In this document: in pieces, positions 7,823 to 17,246 of the stretch | Layout of the letters: each line of letters begins with the position of its first letter | Position numbering within the stretch: the stretch's first letter is position 1 | Assembly (NCBI RefSeq): GCF_003182075.1 | Contig: NZ_QGTH01000004.1 | Span: 1 to 64,000 of the forward strand | Origin: Finegoldia magna | GTDB lineage: Bacteria; Bacillota; Clostridia; Tissierellales; Peptoniphilaceae | Reading direction: 5' to 3' | DNA length: 64,000 nucleotides | Position numbers and translations under genes: made by a program | Notes under the pieces: model-generated | The model's database searches: none | The model's input: only the letters and a program-made list of their open reading frames with translations | What the model was told of the DNA's origin: nothing

Positions 7823-8464
7823 ATGAATAGTATAATTAGTGTAGAAAATTTGAATTTTTCGTATAGAAACGAAAAACTATTAAGGGATATAAATTTTAAT
7901 ATCGAAAAGGGAGATTTCGTAGGGATAACCGGAGCTAATGGCTCCGGTAAATCTACGTTATTGAAACTTATTTTAGGATTTCTGAAAGCAGATAGTGGTG
8001 AGATTAAATTTGCCGGAGGAAGGGACAATTTTAGTTTTGGATATGTTCCTCAAAATAATCACGAAAAGAGCATTTCTTTTCCTATTACTGCATGGGAAAT
8101 CGTGGCTATGAATGTAAGCGATGATGAGAATATGAAAGCTAATGAAAAAATCGAAAACGCGTTGTCTATTGTAGAAATGAAAGATAAGAAAAATTACGAC
8201 TACAATAAGATGAGCGGTGGAGAACAGGAAAGAGTCATGATTGCAAAGGCGTTGGCTAACGATCCACAAATTTTGATTTTTGACGAACCTACTGCAGGAC
8301 TAGATCAACGAAGCAAGGAAAATCTGTTTGATTTGTTGAAGCATTTGAATATTCATCATAATATAACGATTCTGGTGGTTACTCATGAGCTGGATTTTAC
8401 TAAAGATTATTTTAACAGGATTTTTAGATTGGATAATGAATTTGTTGAGGTGAAACATGTTTGA
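7823..8464 (+). CDS. znuC: Zinc ABC transporter ATP-binding protein
   Basis: A 213-residue ATPase: Walker A GANGSGKST (residues 37-45), signature MSGGEQER, Walker B ILIFDEPTAGLD and H-loop VVTHELDF. I placed the start at ATG 7823, one base after the znuA stop, which gives the normal N-terminus IISVENLNFSY; an upstream in-frame ATG at 7799 would add eight residues overlapping znuA. Neither start has a strong ribosome binding site, so translation is probably coupled to znuA. The 3' end overlaps the permease gene by eight bases. It supplies energy for zinc import through the permease at 8457. Confidence 0.9.
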   Translation: MNSIISVENLNFSYRNEKLLRDINFNIEKGDFVGITGANGSGKSTLLKLILGFLKADSGEIKFAGGRDNFSFGYVPQNNHEKSISFPITAWEIVAMNVSDDENMKANEKIENALSIVEMKDKKNYDYNKMSGGEQERVMIAKALANDPQILIFDEPTAGLDQRSKENLFDLLKHLNIHHNITILVVTHELDFTKDYFNRIFRLDNEFVEVKHV

Positions 8465-9263
8465 GATGTTTTCTTATGATTTTATGAGAAGAGCTTTTAT
8501 CGTGGGGATACTAGTGTCAATTATTGTTCCTTTGATAGGAACCTTTGTCGTTAACAAGAAAAACTCCATGGTAGGAGATGCTTTGAGTCACAGTTCCTTA
8601 GCTGGTGTTGCCTTGGGACTTATTTTTGGAATAAATCCTGTTATAGCGGCGATTTTCGTATGCGTGATTGCAGCTTTTGGAATAGAAATCATCAGAAAAA
8701 ACTTTGCCAAGAGTTCTGATTTGTCAACTGCGATTGTGATGAGTAGCGGTATTGGACTTGCGGCAATCTTGTCAGATTTTGTTCCTGGCGCTGCGAATTT
8801 TCAATCATTTATGTTCGGATCTATTGTAGCTATTCCAGATATTGAATTGTACACAGTAATTATTGTGAGTTTTATTGTTATTGTGACTTATGTGCTGTTG
8901 TACAAAAAATTAGTGTATATTATTTTTGATGAAGATGGAGCTAGATTGTCCAATATCAACGTAGGACTTATCAATAAAATATTTACTTTTTTGATAGCTA
9001 TCACTGTTGCTATTGCGTCTAGAACTGTCGGTGCACTTATGGTTTCAAGCTTGATGGTTATTCCTGTGTCTTGTGCAATAATGGTTTCTCATTCTTTTAA
9101 AAGAACTGTGATTAATTCATCGCTATTTGGAGTATTGTTTACGATTATAGGTATCAATATGTCTTATTATTTTCAATTAAAACCAGGTGGCTCAATTGTG
9201 TTGACAGGACTTTTAGTTCTGATAATTTTGATGATAGTAAATAAATTTAGAAAAAATAATTAA
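8457..9263 (+). CDS. znuB: Zinc ABC transporter permease
   Basis: A 268-residue ABC-3 family permease with about eight membrane segments spread along the chain. The stretch MVGDALSHSSLAGVALGL is the conserved ABC-3 motif near the N-terminus, and VGALMVSSLMVIPVSCA is the conserved motif towards the C-terminus. GAGG ahead of ATG 8457 lies within the end of znuC. It closes the znuACB operon; only a weak, long-looped hairpin can be drawn in the 97 bases that follow. Confidence 0.92.
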   Translation: MFEMFSYDFMRRAFIVGILVSIIVPLIGTFVVNKKNSMVGDALSHSSLAGVALGLIFGINPVIAAIFVCVIAAFGIEIIRKNFAKSSDLSTAIVMSSGIGLAAILSDFVPGAANFQSFMFGSIVAIPDIELYTVIIVSFIVIVTYVLLYKKLVYIIFDEDGARLSNINVGLINKIFTFLIAITVAIASRTVGALMVSSLMVIPVSCAIMVSHSFKRTVINSSLFGVLFTIIGINMSYYFQLKPGGSIVLTGLLVLIILMIVNKFRKNN

Positions 9264-9328
9264 CTGTAAACACTGCATTATGAATTTTGAATTAATTTGT
9301 TTTGTGGTGTTTTTTGGTGTATAAAACG

Positions 9329-9357
9329 TTGTAATTTGCAATTTTTACAAGTATAAT
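9329..9357 (+). promoter_or_regulatory. Promoter of the YitT-family gene
   Basis: TTGTAA (9329-9334), 17-base spacer, TATAAT (9352-9357), ending 21 bases before the start codon. Confidence 0.65.
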
Positions 9358-9378
9358 AAAATGATAGGAGGCGATAGC

Positions 9379-10269
9379 ATGAATAAAATGATTAAAAAAA
9401 TAATGATATTAACATTGGGAACATTAATACTTACTTTTGGCTTTTTCTTTTTTATAATGCCTTTTAATTTAACGATTGGTGGAATTTCTGGTATCGCGAT
9501 TAGCTTGAATGCTTTTGTTCCACAAATTCCAACGGGTATTTTCGTTATGATTATGGATACTATTTTGTATATTATAGCGTTTATTATTTTGGGAAAAAGC
9601 TTTGGGGTTTTGTCGATATATTGTTCATTTATTTTTGCAAGTTCAACGACGTTACTTGAAATTTTGCTACCAAATTTCAAACCTTTAACTGATGATATTT
9701 TGATTAATTTGATTTTTGGAATTATTATTTCCGCTGCTGGTATGGCATTGGTTATCAACCAAGGTGCATCGACTGGCGGTACGGATATTATCGCAATGAT
9801 AATCAGAAAATATTTTTCAATTGATGTGGGCAAATGTATGCTTGTAGCAGACTTTTTTGTTGTGTTACTTGGTATGTATACTTTCGGAACAAAAAGTGGA
9901 ATGTATGCAATGCTTGGTATTTGTATCAACTCAATTGTCATTGACAAGGCTATCGCTGGTCTAAATACAAGGGTAAATATGATGATAACGAGCGATAAAT
10001 ACAAGGAAATTAACGCTTATATTATAGATCAAATTTCAAGAGGATCCACTATTTATAAAGCAGTTGGTGGTTTTTCTGATAATGAAAAATTTGTTATTAA
10101 TACGATTGTTTCAAGAGGAGAGTATATTAAGATTAAAAACTACGTGAAATCTATTGATCCTAAAGCATTCGTATGTATTTCGTATGTAAGTGAAGTGCTT
10201 GGTGAAGGATTTACTTACGATCCAGTGGATAATCCAGAGCTTGAAATACTTCCTGGTGGAATGAGTTAG
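9379..10269 (+). CDS. YitT family membrane protein
   Basis: A 296-residue protein with five or six membrane segments in the first 190 residues (DUF161/YitT module; TIGGISGIAISLN and NQGASTGGTDIIAMI are characteristic) and a soluble C-terminal DUF2179 domain (about 205-290, starting NMMITSDKYKEINAYI and containing SRGSTIYKAVGGFS). ATG 9379 is preferred to an in-frame ATG at 9361 because AGGAGG (9366-9371) is seven bases upstream of it. Molecular function is not established for the family. It is followed at 12 bases by the CvfB-like gene and probably shares its transcript. Confidence 0.85.
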   Translation: MNKMIKKIMILTLGTLILTFGFFFFIMPFNLTIGGISGIAISLNAFVPQIPTGIFVMIMDTILYIIAFIILGKSFGVLSIYCSFIFASSTTLLEILLPNFKPLTDDILINLIFGIIISAAGMALVINQGASTGGTDIIAMIIRKYFSIDVGKCMLVADFFVVLLGMYTFGTKSGMYAMLGICINSIVIDKAIAGLNTRVNMMITSDKYKEINAYIIDQISRGSTIYKAVGGFSDNEKFVINTIVSRGEYIKIKNYVKSIDPKAFVCISYVSEVLGEGFTYDPVDNPELEILPGGMS

Positions 10270-10281
10270 AATGGAGAAGAA

Positions 10282-11139
10282 ATGTATAAATTAGGACAAA
10301 GAGAGAATTTAAAAATTGATAAGATAAATACGGAAGTTTTGTTGAAAAAAGACAACGAAAATAATTTTGTTAGAATGAATGTAGATGAACTTTCTGGAGA
10401 AAAAGTTGGCGATGTTGTCGATGTATTCATTTACAATGACAATAAAAAACTAATGGCAACGAAGAAGCAACCTAAGATTGAATTTGGTAAGATTGCAAGA
10501 CTAGAAGTAAAAGACATTACTAGAATTGGTGCTTTCTTAGATTGTGGCTTAGATAAGGATATTTTGTTGCCATTTAAGGAACAAACTTCAAAATTGGTAA
10601 AAGGTCAAAAATATTTAGTGTATTTGTATATTGATAAGTCGAACAGATTGGCACTTACTATGAGAATTAAAAATTTATTGAAAAACGACAGTGGTTATGT
10701 TAAGAACGATTGGGTAGAAGGCGTTATATACAACATAGTGGACGGTCTAGGAGCTTTTGTAGCTGTAGACAATAAATACGAAGGACTTATTCCTGCAAGT
10801 GAATTAACGGGCGTTGTAGACCTTGGAGAAGAGGTCAAATGTAGAGTTACAGATGTGAAGTCTGATGGAAAATTAGATTTGTCATTTTTTGAACCTGCAT
10901 ATAAGCATATCTCATCAGATGCTGATGTTATTATGGAAGAACTTAAAAACTCAGATGGATTCATTAATTTTAACGATAAAACAGACGCCAATAGAATTAA
11001 ATCTGTATTTAATATGTCAAAATCCAGTTTCAAAAGAGCTGTTGGAAGACTATTAAAAGAAAATATGATACAATTTTATAAAGACGGAATAAAATTAACT
11101 AGTAAAGGGAGAGGTAATAATGGAAGACAACAAAGATAA
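10282..11139 (+). CDS. cvfB: S1 RNA-binding domain protein, CvfB/YitL family
   Basis: A 285-residue cytoplasmic protein with three OB-fold (S1-like) segments, at about residues 1-62, 66-135 (IARLEVKDITRIGAFLDCGL) and 145-210 (WVEGVIYNIVDGLGAFV), followed by a winged-helix domain (about 220-285, FNMSKSSFKRAVGRLLKENMI). This architecture is that of CvfB, which regulates virulence gene expression in staphylococci and is an RNA-binding protein. GGAGAAGAA precedes the ATG. The next gene starts 20 bases before its stop, so expression is coupled to the PpiC protein. Confidence 0.88.
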   Translation: MYKLGQRENLKIDKINTEVLLKKDNENNFVRMNVDELSGEKVGDVVDVFIYNDNKKLMATKKQPKIEFGKIARLEVKDITRIGAFLDCGLDKDILLPFKEQTSKLVKGQKYLVYLYIDKSNRLALTMRIKNLLKNDSGYVKNDWVEGVIYNIVDGLGAFVAVDNKYEGLIPASELTGVVDLGEEVKCRVTDVKSDGKLDLSFFEPAYKHISSDADVIMEELKNSDGFINFNDKTDANRIKSVFNMSKSSFKRAVGRLLKENMIQFYKDGIKLTSKGRGNNGRQQR

Positions 11140-11872
11140 AGTATTAGCAGTAGTAAATGGTGAAGAAATTAAACAATCAGAAGTTGATAATTTTATTCAA
11201 GCTTTAGGTTATAGAGGAGCACAATTCAATAACGAAGAAGGAAGAAAAAGATTAACTGATGAATTAATCAACAGAAAACTTTTATTCTTTGATGCTAAGA
11301 AATCTGGCTTAGATAAAGATGAAATATATGTAAAAGAAGTTAAAAAACAATCCGAAGAATTGTTGAAGGATTTTGCTATGGCTAACATAATCAATTCTGT
11401 TAGAGTATCAGATGAAGATTTGAAGGAATATTATGAAAACCACAAAGATAATTTCAAAGTTCAACCAACATTCACAGCTTCTCACATTTTAGTTGAATCT
11501 GAAGATTTGGCTAACGAAATTAAAGAAAAAATCGATAACGATGGTGATTTTGCACAATTAGCAAAAGAGTATTCTACATGTCCATCAAAAGAACAAGGTG
11601 GAGATTTGGGAACATTTCAACAAGGTCAAATGGTTAAGGAATTTGAAAATGCTTTGATTGAAAATGAAATCGGAGATATCGTAGGACCTGTTAAAACGCA
11701 ATTCGGTTATCACATTATTAATATTAACGATAAAACTGAAGGAAAAGTAAAATCTTTTGAAGAAGCTAAGAATGAAGTTAAACAAACACTATTACAATTG
11801 AGACAACAACAAGCATATATAGACGCTACAGACAAATTACAAAAAGAATACAAAATCGAAAAATTTTATTAA
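11120..11872 (+). CDS. Cytosolic PpiC-type peptidyl-prolyl isomerase
   Basis: A 250-residue SurA/PrsA-like protein with an N-terminal helical chaperone region (VNGEEIKQSEVDNFIQALG, about residues 10-110) and a parvulin domain (about 113-210: FTASHILVES, CPSKEQGGDLGTF, VKTQFGYHIIN). There is no signal peptide or lipobox, unlike PrsA, so it should act in the cytoplasm. ATG 11120 follows GGGAGAGG and lies inside the end of the CvfB gene. The adjacent CWB2/CAP protein is secreted, but the isomerase itself lacks any export signal. Confidence 0.88.
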   Translation: MEDNKDKVLAVVNGEEIKQSEVDNFIQALGYRGAQFNNEEGRKRLTDELINRKLLFFDAKKSGLDKDEIYVKEVKKQSEELLKDFAMANIINSVRVSDEDLKEYYENHKDNFKVQPTFTASHILVESEDLANEIKEKIDNDGDFAQLAKEYSTCPSKEQGGDLGTFQQGQMVKEFENALIENEIGDIVGPVKTQFGYHIININDKTEGKVKSFEEAKNEVKQTLLQLRQQQAYIDATDKLQKEYKIEKFY

Positions 11873-11891
11873 TAACAAATGGAGAAGTTAA

Positions 11892-13451
11892 ATGAATAAT
11901 CTTAAGAAGAAGATAGTAGCTTTATGTCTAACATTTAGTATGGTATTTAGTACAGGTACTGCTGTATTTGCGAAGGAACAAGATGATAATGCAAGTCCTA
12001 AAAAAGTAGAGTCAACTATGAATAGAATTGAAGGGCGAGATAGATTTGCCGTTGCAAATAAAGTGATGGAAGATTATTATGAAAACTCTAAAAAAGTATT
12101 GCTTGTATCAGCTACAAAATTTCCTGACAATATCAGTTCTACTGTCATGAGTCAGGGAGAAATTCCAATATTGTACACTTTTCCAGACAAATTAGATGAT
12201 TCTACTGAAGAGCTTTTGAAATCAAAAGATTTGGATGAGGTTATAATTATAGGTGGGGAAAAATCTGTAAGTAAGGATGTACAAAATCATATTGAAAATG
12301 ATTTAAAAATAAAAGTTGTAAGATATGCAGGATATGATAGATATGTGGTTAACTCAAAAATAGTTTCTGAAAAGTTCTCTAGCAAAAGTGCTGAAAAACA
12401 AAACCTGGTTGTAGCTAGTGGAGAAGTATTTGCAGATGCTATTAACGCTACGTCTTTAGCACAAAAACACAATGCACCAATATTATTGGTATCAAAAAAC
12501 AAGATTTCTAGCGACACAAAAGATTATTTACAATCTTTCTATAAAGGAAATATAGGAAAAATATTTGTAGTTGGTGGACAAAATACAGTTTCTGACAAAG
12601 TGCTACAAGAAATCAAAGCTATTACTAATGTCGAACCACAAAGAATATTTGGCTCTAACAGATATATGACATCTGTCAGAGTTGCAAACGCAAGTTTTAC
12701 TGCACCAACTAAAGCGATATTTGCTAGTGGGGAGGTTTTTGTAGATGCATTGGTAGCGGCACCACTTTCACAAAAGCTAAAAGCACCAATACTATTGGTT
12801 TCAAAATCATCCATTACAAGTGATGTAAAATCCTACATCGGTAGTAATTCTTTTGAAGAAATGTTCATTGTAGGTGGAAAAAAGACAGTATCTGAAGAAG
12901 TAAAAAATTTGATTTTATATAACGATTCAGACGAAACCATTACAACTGATCCAAAATATCCAGGCAAGAAAATAAAACGTACAAAGCCATTGCCAGGATT
13001 AGAAAATGAACAAGAATTTCCTGTTCAAATCAGTGATGATACAATTGTAATGGTACGTGGTCATTACGATAACGAAATGGCGGATGAAATACTAAGACTT
13101 TTGAATCAATATCGCAAAGAAAATGGATTAAAAGCATTAAAACAAGATAATTCATTATCACCAGTTGCAAAAACAAGGGCAACTGAAATTGTTCATTTAT
13201 TTGAACACGTTAGACCAAGAGGTGGATTGGTAACAGATATTTCTAACATCAATGGAGAAAATATCTATAATGGGCCATACACTGCTAGCGGTGCAATGGA
13301 AGCTTGGAAAAATTCTGAAGGACATAATGAGAATATGTTGAGAGAAGTGTTCACAAGAGTTAAAATAAAAGTATTCGTTACAAAAGCATATTACGAAGAT
13401 TCTGATCAAACTTATGACAGATATTACGCAGTTCAAATATTCGGAATTTGA
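11892..13451 (+). CDS. Secreted cell-wall-binding repeat 2 (CWB2) protein with C-terminal CAP/SCP domain
   Basis: A 519-residue surface protein. A signal peptide (residues 1-27, ending TGTAVFAKE) is followed by three CWB2 repeats at about 44-135, 145-248 and 252-345; each starts with an R-x-x-G-x-x-R-like motif (RIEGRDRFAVA, RYAGYDRYVVN, RIFGSNRYMTS), has ASGEVFxDA in repeats 2 and 3, and ends with IIGG/VVGG/IVGG plus SxxV. A linker (350-390) leads to a CAP domain (about 395-519: LLNQYRKENGLKAL, HLFEHVRPRGG, ENIYNG, EAWKNSEGHNENML). CWB2 repeats anchor proteins non-covalently to anionic wall polymers in clostridia. The first repeat is divergent (SATKFPDNIS in place of the ASGExFxDA strand). 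Likely role: envelope-anchored CAP protein of unknown activity. Confidence 0.9.
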   Translation: MNNLKKKIVALCLTFSMVFSTGTAVFAKEQDDNASPKKVESTMNRIEGRDRFAVANKVMEDYYENSKKVLLVSATKFPDNISSTVMSQGEIPILYTFPDKLDDSTEELLKSKDLDEVIIIGGEKSVSKDVQNHIENDLKIKVVRYAGYDRYVVNSKIVSEKFSSKSAEKQNLVVASGEVFADAINATSLAQKHNAPILLVSKNKISSDTKDYLQSFYKGNIGKIFVVGGQNTVSDKVLQEIKAITNVEPQRIFGSNRYMTSVRVANASFTAPTKAIFASGEVFVDALVAAPLSQKLKAPILLVSKSSITSDVKSYIGSNSFEEMFIVGGKKTVSEEVKNLILYNDSDETITTDPKYPGKKIKRTKPLPGLENEQEFPVQISDDTIVMVRGHYDNEMADEILRLLNQYRKENGLKALKQDNSLSPVAKTRATEIVHLFEHVRPRGGLVTDISNINGENIYNGPYTASGAMEAWKNSEGHNENMLREVFTRVKIKVFVTKAYYEDSDQTYDRYYAVQIFGI

Positions 13452-13554
13452 TATCAGATTTTATCTAAAATTATATGATGTTATAATATTGACAAGAAAT
13501 CGAAATATAAATTAAAAGAAATATTTAATTTTTGCAATTTAATAAAAAATATAC

Positions 13555-13629
13555 GAGATTCATAATATGACCCTAACACAATATTTACAGATTATTGTAA
13601 GATTGGGGGCAGTATGAGTCTCTTTTTTT
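13555..13629 (+). ncRNA. Stacked hairpin with U-tract: unassigned structured RNA or regulated terminator
   Basis: Three collinear helices can be drawn: 13555-13564 with 13613-13622 (10 bp, one G-U), 13571-13576 with 13603-13608 (6 bp, one G-U), and ACAATA 13578-13583 with TATTGT 13593-13598. A seven-T tract follows at 13623-13629. A G5 run (13605-13609) faces CCC. It lies 104 bases after the CWB2/CAP stop and 237 before the symporter gene. I do not recognise a known riboswitch class. It may simply terminate the upstream gene, but the multi-helix form is more elaborate than any other terminator in the window. Confidence 0.5.
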
Positions 13630-13766
13630 ACATTAAAAATAGTGGGAAATTACGGCAGTTTGATAAAATATTATGATATTAGTGATTTTATATACGTTAT
13701 TAAAATAAAATAAAACCAAGAATATAACAAAATTTAAATAAATCTGTTAAAAATCTATTGAATTAC

Positions 13767-13828
13767 TTGCTCTTTTTTAAATTGTATTGTAAAATAATTT
13801 GGGTTTAAAATGCAATATGTATTTTACA
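13767..13828 (+). promoter_or_regulatory. Symporter promoter overlapped by an inverted repeat
   Basis: TTGCTC (13767-13772), 17 bases, TAAAAT (13790-13795). TGTAAAATA (13788-13796) covers the -10 and recurs as its exact reverse complement at 13820-13828, a plausible operator pair. Confidence 0.45.
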
Positions 13829-13865
13829 TATAAAACAACATAAAATAAGGAGTGATTTAAAGAAA

Positions 13866-15116
13866 ATGAGTAAAACTGAAAAGAAAAAACTAGGATTAAT
13901 ACCAAAATTATTAATCGCGATTGGATTAGGTACTTTAGCTGGTTTGTATATGCCTCAATGGTTCGTGAAGACTGCTGTAACATTCTCATCAATGTTCGGC
14001 GCATTTCTAAACTTTGTTATTCCACTTATGATTATTGCTTTTGTAACAAAGGGAATTGCTGATCTTGGAGAGGGAGCTGGACAATTATTATTAGTAACTG
14101 TTGTAATTGCTTATGCATCTACTCTTATTGGTGGGTCATTATCATATGTTATGAGCTCAAATGTATTCCCAGCATTTATAAGTCCAGACCAAGTTTCTAA
14201 GATTCAAGCCTCAACTAAGATAGGCATGGATCCGTTTTTTGAAATTCCAATCAAACCATTTTTTGATGTAACTTCATCAATTATTTTTGCTTTTATGATG
14301 GGGATTTCAATATCATGGTTAAGAAAACACGGTGAAGGAGAATATTGCTACAATTTAATCTCAGAATTTAATGACATAATCACAAAAGTATTGTCAACTG
14401 CAATTGTACCATTGTTACCTTTCTTTATTTTTGGTAATTTCTCAAAAATGGCATTCACTGGATCTGTATTTGCAGTTCTTTCAATTTTCTGGAAGATATT
14501 CTTATGCGTAATTGCACTTCACTTAATATATGTTTCTGTATTATTTATAATAAGTGGTACTTACACGAAGAAAAATCCTGTAAAGTTAATCAGAAATCAA
14601 GTAAAAGGATATTTAACAGCGATAGGAACTCAATCATCTGTTGCAACAATTCCAGTAAACTTGGAATGTGCTAAGCAAAATTCAGTAAGTAAAAGTATTA
14701 GAGATTTTGTAATTCCATTGGGAGCTACTGTTCATATGCCAGGTTCAATGATTACAATTACAGCTTGTACTTTTACAATTTTAACAATGTATGGAATGGG
14801 ACATTCTTATTTACTAATGTTAAAATATATGGCAATTCTTGGGATAGCTATGGTTGCTGCTCCAGGAGCTCCAGGTGGAGCAATTATGAGTGCATTGCCA
14901 TTTTTGCCAGTAGTTGGAATTCCATCTGAAGGTGAACTTGCATCATTGTTGATGACACTTTATTTGACACAGGATTCATTTGGAACTGCTGCAAATATTT
15001 CTGGAGATACTGCTATTTCAGTGGCTATCGATAAAATATTTAACAGACATATTGTAAAAAATGATGAGTATAAAGACGGTTTCAATGAAAAAGTGATAAA
15101 TGAAGAAGATTTATAA
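13866..15116 (+). CDS. Dicarboxylate/amino acid:cation symporter (DAACS family)
   Basis: A 416-residue transporter with eight membrane helices and two hairpin-like re-entrant regions. The segment GTQSSVATIPVNLECA corresponds to the serine-rich HP1 tip, followed by VIPLGATVHMPGSM (TM7 region), and APGAPGGAIMSALPFLP to the HP2 loop; these define the DAACS fold (glutamate/aspartate, serine/threonine SstT or cystine transporters). Substrate cannot be assigned from sequence alone: the usual NMDG of glutamate carriers reads HMPG here. ATG 13866 follows AAGGAG at a longish spacing. It is monocistronic, with its own promoter and terminator. Confidence 0.85.
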   Translation: MSKTEKKKLGLIPKLLIAIGLGTLAGLYMPQWFVKTAVTFSSMFGAFLNFVIPLMIIAFVTKGIADLGEGAGQLLLVTVVIAYASTLIGGSLSYVMSSNVFPAFISPDQVSKIQASTKIGMDPFFEIPIKPFFDVTSSIIFAFMMGISISWLRKHGEGEYCYNLISEFNDIITKVLSTAIVPLLPFFIFGNFSKMAFTGSVFAVLSIFWKIFLCVIALHLIYVSVLFIISGTYTKKNPVKLIRNQVKGYLTAIGTQSSVATIPVNLECAKQNSVSKSIRDFVIPLGATVHMPGSMITITACTFTILTMYGMGHSYLLMLKYMAILGIAMVAAPGAPGGAIMSALPFLPVVGIPSEGELASLLMTLYLTQDSFGTAANISGDTAISVAIDKIFNRHIVKNDEYKDGFNEKVINEEDL

Positions 15117-15128
15117 TAAAAATATTTG

Positions 15129-15154
15129 GCTAGGCTCTGTGAGCCTAGCTTTTT
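15129..15154 (+). terminator. Terminator of the symporter gene
   Basis: Perfect 9-bp GC-rich stem GCTAGGCTC (15129-15137) with GAGCCTAGC (15141-15149), TGT loop, five T. Confidence 0.92.
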
Positions 15155-15204
15155 GTTTAGGAAATTTTTTTGTTTTTTCGAGAATGAACACGAATTATTA
15201 TTTA

Positions 15205-15233
15205 TTGAATTAAATACACAGATGATATATAAT
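15205..15233 (+). promoter_or_regulatory. uvrBA promoter
   Basis: TTGAAT (15205-15210), 17 bases, TATAAT (15228-15233). I see no clear LexA box (GAAC-N4-GTTC) near it; a lone GAATGAACACGAATT lies at about 15181-15195. Confidence 0.65.
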
Positions 15234-15266
15234 GTTAAAGTAAAACATATGTTCAAGGGGTGAGTT

Positions 15267-17237
15267 ATGGAATTTAAATTACATTCAAAATTCAAGCCAA
15301 CAGGTGATCAACCACAAGCGATTGATAAACTTGCAAATGGTTTGGAAAATGGAAAAAATCATCAGATTTTAAAAGGTGTTACTGGTTCAGGTAAAACTTT
15401 TACGATGGCGAATATTATTCAAAAAGTTCAAAGACCAACTCTGGTTATAGCTCACAACAAAACTTTGGCATATCAATTGGCTAGTGAGTTTAGAGAATTT
15501 TTCCCAGAAAATGCGGTTGAATTTTTCGTTTCTTATTACAATTATTATCAACCAGAAGCATACGTGGTTCAATCAGATACTTATATTGAAAAAGATTCAA
15601 GTATCAATGAAGAATTGGACAAGCTTCGCCACAGTGCTACGATGAGTTTATTCGAAAGAAGAGATGTAATTATAGTTTCTTCTGTATCTTGTATTTATGG
15701 TTTGGGAGATCCTATTGATTACGAAAATTTGGTTATATCTTTGCGTCCAGGAATGGAAAAAGATAGAACTGAAGTTATGAAAAAATTAATTGACATTCAA
15801 TACGTTAGAAATGACATTAATTTTACCAGAGGAACTTTCAGAGTAAGAGGAGATAGCTTGGATATTTTCCCAGCATCGAGTGGAGAAAAAAGCGTTAGGA
15901 TAGAATTTTTCGGTGACGAAATAGATAGAATTACTGAAATTGATGCTTTGACTGGAGAAATTGTAGGGGAAAGAAATCACGTTGCGATTTATCCTGCAAG
16001 TCACTATGCAACGACTCAGAAAAAAGTCGAAAAAGCTATCGTAACTATTGAAGAAGAATTAGAAGATAGATTAAAATACTTTAAAGACAATAATAAACTA
16101 TTGGAAGCTCAAAGACTAGAGCAAAGAACTAGATACGATATAGAAATGTTAAAAGAAATGGGATTTTGTACAGGAATAGAAAACTATTCAAAACATATGT
16201 CTCAGAGAAAGCCTGGTAGCAGACCTTACACTCTTATCGACTATTTCCCAAAAGATTTCGTGACAATGATTGATGAATCACACGTTACTGTTCCACAAAT
16301 CGGAGGCATGTACGAAGGAGATAGGTCCAGAAAAACTAGCTTGGTTGATTATGGGTTCAGATTGCCATCTGCATTGGACAATCGTCCTTTGAGATTCAAC
16401 GAATTTGAATCGATGATGAATCAAGTAATATATGTGTCGGCAACTCCAGGAAAGTATGAAAAAGCAAAAACTAATGAAGTGGTTGAACAAATTATTAGAC
16501 CTACGGGATTACTAGATCCAAAAATTGAGGTTCGTCCTACTAAAGGACAAATCGACGATTTGGTTAGTGAAATCAATAAAACTATTGAAAAAGGTGAACG
16601 TGTTCTTATCACAACTCTTACTAAAAAGATGAGTGAAGACTTGACACGTTATCTTGAAGATTTGGATATAAAAGTAACTTATTTGCATTCAGATATTGAT
16701 ACAATTGAAAGAATGGAAATTATAAGAGATTTGAGAGAAGGAAAATACGATGTACTGGTAGGAATTAACCTTCTGAGAGAGGGATTGGATTTACCAGAAG
16801 TTTCTCTGATTGCGATTTTGGATGCTGATAAGGAAGGTTTCTTACGTTCAGAGACTTCTCTTATACAAACTATAGGTAGAGCTGCTAGAAACTCAAATGG
16901 TCACGTTATAATGTACGGTGATACTATTACTAGGTCGATGGATGTGGCTATCACAGAAACTAATAGACGTAGAGAAATACAAGAAGAATACAACGAAGAA
17001 CACAACATTATTCCAACTACTATTAATAAATCTGTTAGAAAAAGAATCCAAAATACTTTCGTGGCAGAAGAAAATGAAAGTTATGATGTTAATAAAGTTA
17101 CGGAATTTTCAAAGGACGAAATAGAAGTTATTATTGAAAATTTGAACACAGAAATGTTAAAAGCTGCAGAAGAATTGGATTTCGAGAGAGCTGCTACACT
17201 TAGAGATCAAATCAGGAATTTGAAAAACACTTACTAA
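15267..17237 (+). CDS. uvrB: UvrABC excinuclease subunit B
   Basis: A 656-residue helicase-fold subunit of nucleotide excision repair, normal length. The N-terminus [11 protein letters not shown] is the Q-motif-like start, Walker A is GVTGSGKT (residues 37-44), the beta-hairpin motif [11 protein letters not shown] clamps the damaged strand, MIDESHVT is motif II, and the C-terminal UVR domain (about 617-652, [18 protein letters not shown]) contacts UvrA/UvrC. AAGGGGTGAGTT precedes the ATG. It is followed at 9 bases by uvrA, giving a uvrBA operon. Confidence 0.98.
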   Translation: MEFKLHSKFKPTGDQPQAIDKLANGLENGKNHQILKGVTGSGKTFTMANIIQKVQRPTLVIAHNKTLAYQLASEFREFFPENAVEFFVSYYNYYQPEAYVVQSDTYIEKDSSINEELDKLRHSATMSLFERRDVIIVSSVSCIYGLGDPIDYENLVISLRPGMEKDRTEVMKKLIDIQYVRNDINFTRGTFRVRGDSLDIFPASSGEKSVRIEFFGDEIDRITEIDALTGEIVGERNHVAIYPASHYATTQKKVEKAIVTIEEELEDRLKYFKDNNKLLEAQRLEQRTRYDIEMLKEMGFCTGIENYSKHMSQRKPGSRPYTLIDYFPKDFVTMIDESHVTVPQIGGMYEGDRSRKTSLVDYGFRLPSALDNRPLRFNEFESMMNQVIYVSATPGKYEKAKTNEVVEQIIRPTGLLDPKIEVRPTKGQIDDLVSEINKTIEKGERVLITTLTKKMSEDLTRYLEDLDIKVTYLHSDIDTIERMEIIRDLREGKYDVLVGINLLREGLDLPEVSLIAILDADKEGFLRSETSLIQTIGRAARNSNGHVIMYGDTITRSMDVAITETNRRREIQEEYNEEHNIIPTTINKSVRKRIQNTFVAEENESYDVNKVTEFSKDEIEVIIENLNTEMLKAAEELDFERAATLRDQIRNLKNTY

Positions 17238-17246
17238 AGGAGCAAA

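Larger units (their letters stand above)
13452..13865. other. 414-base intergenic region
   Basis: No open reading frame worth calling. It contains an isolated TTGACA at 13489-13494 without a convincing -10, the structured element at 13555-13629 and, near its right end, a promoter with an inverted repeat (13767-13828). The middle (13630-13760) is featureless AT-rich sequence. Confidence 0.7.

Noticed and set aside
9345-10004. 219-codon minus-strand open frame opposite the YitT gene
   Set aside because: It lies wholly antisense to a conserved membrane gene with strong promoter and ribosome binding site; its composition is the complement of that gene and no family is recognised.
15181-15195. 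Possible LexA box upstream of uvrB
   Set aside because: GAAC and GTTC halves with four-base spacing are not both present.
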